In this document: positions 36,057 through 36,187 of the stretch, piece by piece | How positions within the stretch are numbered: position 1 is the stretch's first letter | Layout of the letters: each line of letters opens with the position of its first letter | Origin: an uncultured Prevotellaceae bacterium | GTDB lineage: Bacteria; Bacteroidota; Bacteroidia; Bacteroidales; Bacteroidaceae | Direction: 5' to 3' | DNA length: 36,187 nucleotides | Assembly: GCA_902800435.1 (NCBI GenBank) | Contig: CADCEQ010000024.1 | Location: 1 to 36,187, forward strand | Made by a program: the position numbers and the translations under genes | The notes under the pieces: generated by a model | Told to the model about the DNA's origin: nothing | What the model saw: only the letters and a program-made list of their open reading frames with translations | Database searches by the model: none

Positions 36057-36089
36057 CTAACTGGCCTAGTAAGCATAACTAACAGGCCT
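36057..36089 (+). repeat. Direct repeat CTAAC[T/A]GGCCT
   Basis: Two 11-bp copies at 36057-36067 and 36079-36089, one mismatch, 22 bp apart (two helical turns on the same face). They are 60-90 bp upstream of a probable start codon, where an operator would be expected; no regulator can be named. Confidence 0.45.
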
Positions 36090-36148
36090 TGTCTTGTGCG
36101 GCTATAGGTTTACTCTGAAAAGGCTTTAAATGTTAAATTATTAAAGTT

Positions 36149-36187
36149 ATGAGTAGGACAAAATTTAGTCGCGCTTTGAAGCGCAGT
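36149..36187 (+). CDS. Possible start of a gene running off the right edge
   Basis: ATG 36149 begins an open frame (MSRTKFSRALKRS) to the window end. It is preceded by an AT-rich leader (TTAAATTATTAAAGTT), the usual look of Bacteroidetes translation starts. A weak -7-like TAGGTTTA lies at 36105-36112. Only 13 residues are visible, so no family can be assigned. Confidence 0.4.
   Translation, partial: MSRTKFSRALKRS

Overview
The window reads as a chromosomal stretch of a Bacteroidales bacterium, most likely a Prevotella-type gut or rumen species. Three things point there: repeated Bacteroidetes promoter signatures (a -7 box TAnnTTTG, several with a TTTG -33 box 18-20 bp upstream); many Sec-signal or lipobox proteins of typical Bacteroidetes families (DUF3943, PorT-like barrels, GH2/GH3/GH115 enzymes, dockerin-like and T9SS-like C termini); and weak Shine-Dalgarno signals. 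The window is GC-rich for the group. I see no rRNA, tRNA, CRISPR array, integrase or transposase gene.

Layout. 2-643: 3' end of a secreted protein with a dockerin-like tail, closed by a terminator that works in both directions. 700-8007 (minus): five same-strand, mostly tightly packed genes encoding an Xaa-Pro aminopeptidase, a secreted C1-type peptidase, a MINPP-like histidine phosphatase, a sugar-nucleotidyltransferase-like protein and a DUF3943 protein. 8170-12311 (plus): GH115 alpha-glucuronidase, patatin-like protein and secreted retropepsin-like protease, with overlapping reading frames. 12434-14257 (plus): Bor-like lipoprotein, PorT-like barrel and a VanX-type dipeptidase. 14254-16230 (minus): trmD, a second patatin-like protein and a small HExxH protein, all overlapping. 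16231-16840: a long non-coding stretch holding a 375-bp element with terminal inverted repeats. 16841-21516 (plus): two GH3 enzymes and alanine dehydrogenase, ending in a 13-bp perfect hairpin. 21693-29633 (plus): two tandem paralogous HEMxH secreted proteins with different C-terminal tails, then ligA and a B3/B4-domain protein. 29598-32039 (minus): a GH2 enzyme. 32170-35936 (plus): a two-gene heterodimeric ABC exporter. 35937-36187: a cluster of palindromes, a direct repeat and the probable start of another gene.

How it works together. The secreted GH115, GH2 and GH3 enzymes fit breakdown of plant or host glycans. The peptidases (C1, M24, M15, aspartic, HEMxH) and the phosphatase fit nutrient scavenging in the periplasm or outside the cell. 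These sit among housekeeping genes (trmD, ligA, ald).

The most unusual signals are at the DNA level. Both ABC exporter genes carry in-frame palindromic or repetitive inserts at protein positions that tolerate insertion, comparable in concept to the Rickettsia palindromic elements. The 375-bp element at 16339-16713 has symmetrically arranged CCTGCACT motifs and a 22-bp-period array. Both are candidates for small, non-autonomous repeat families.
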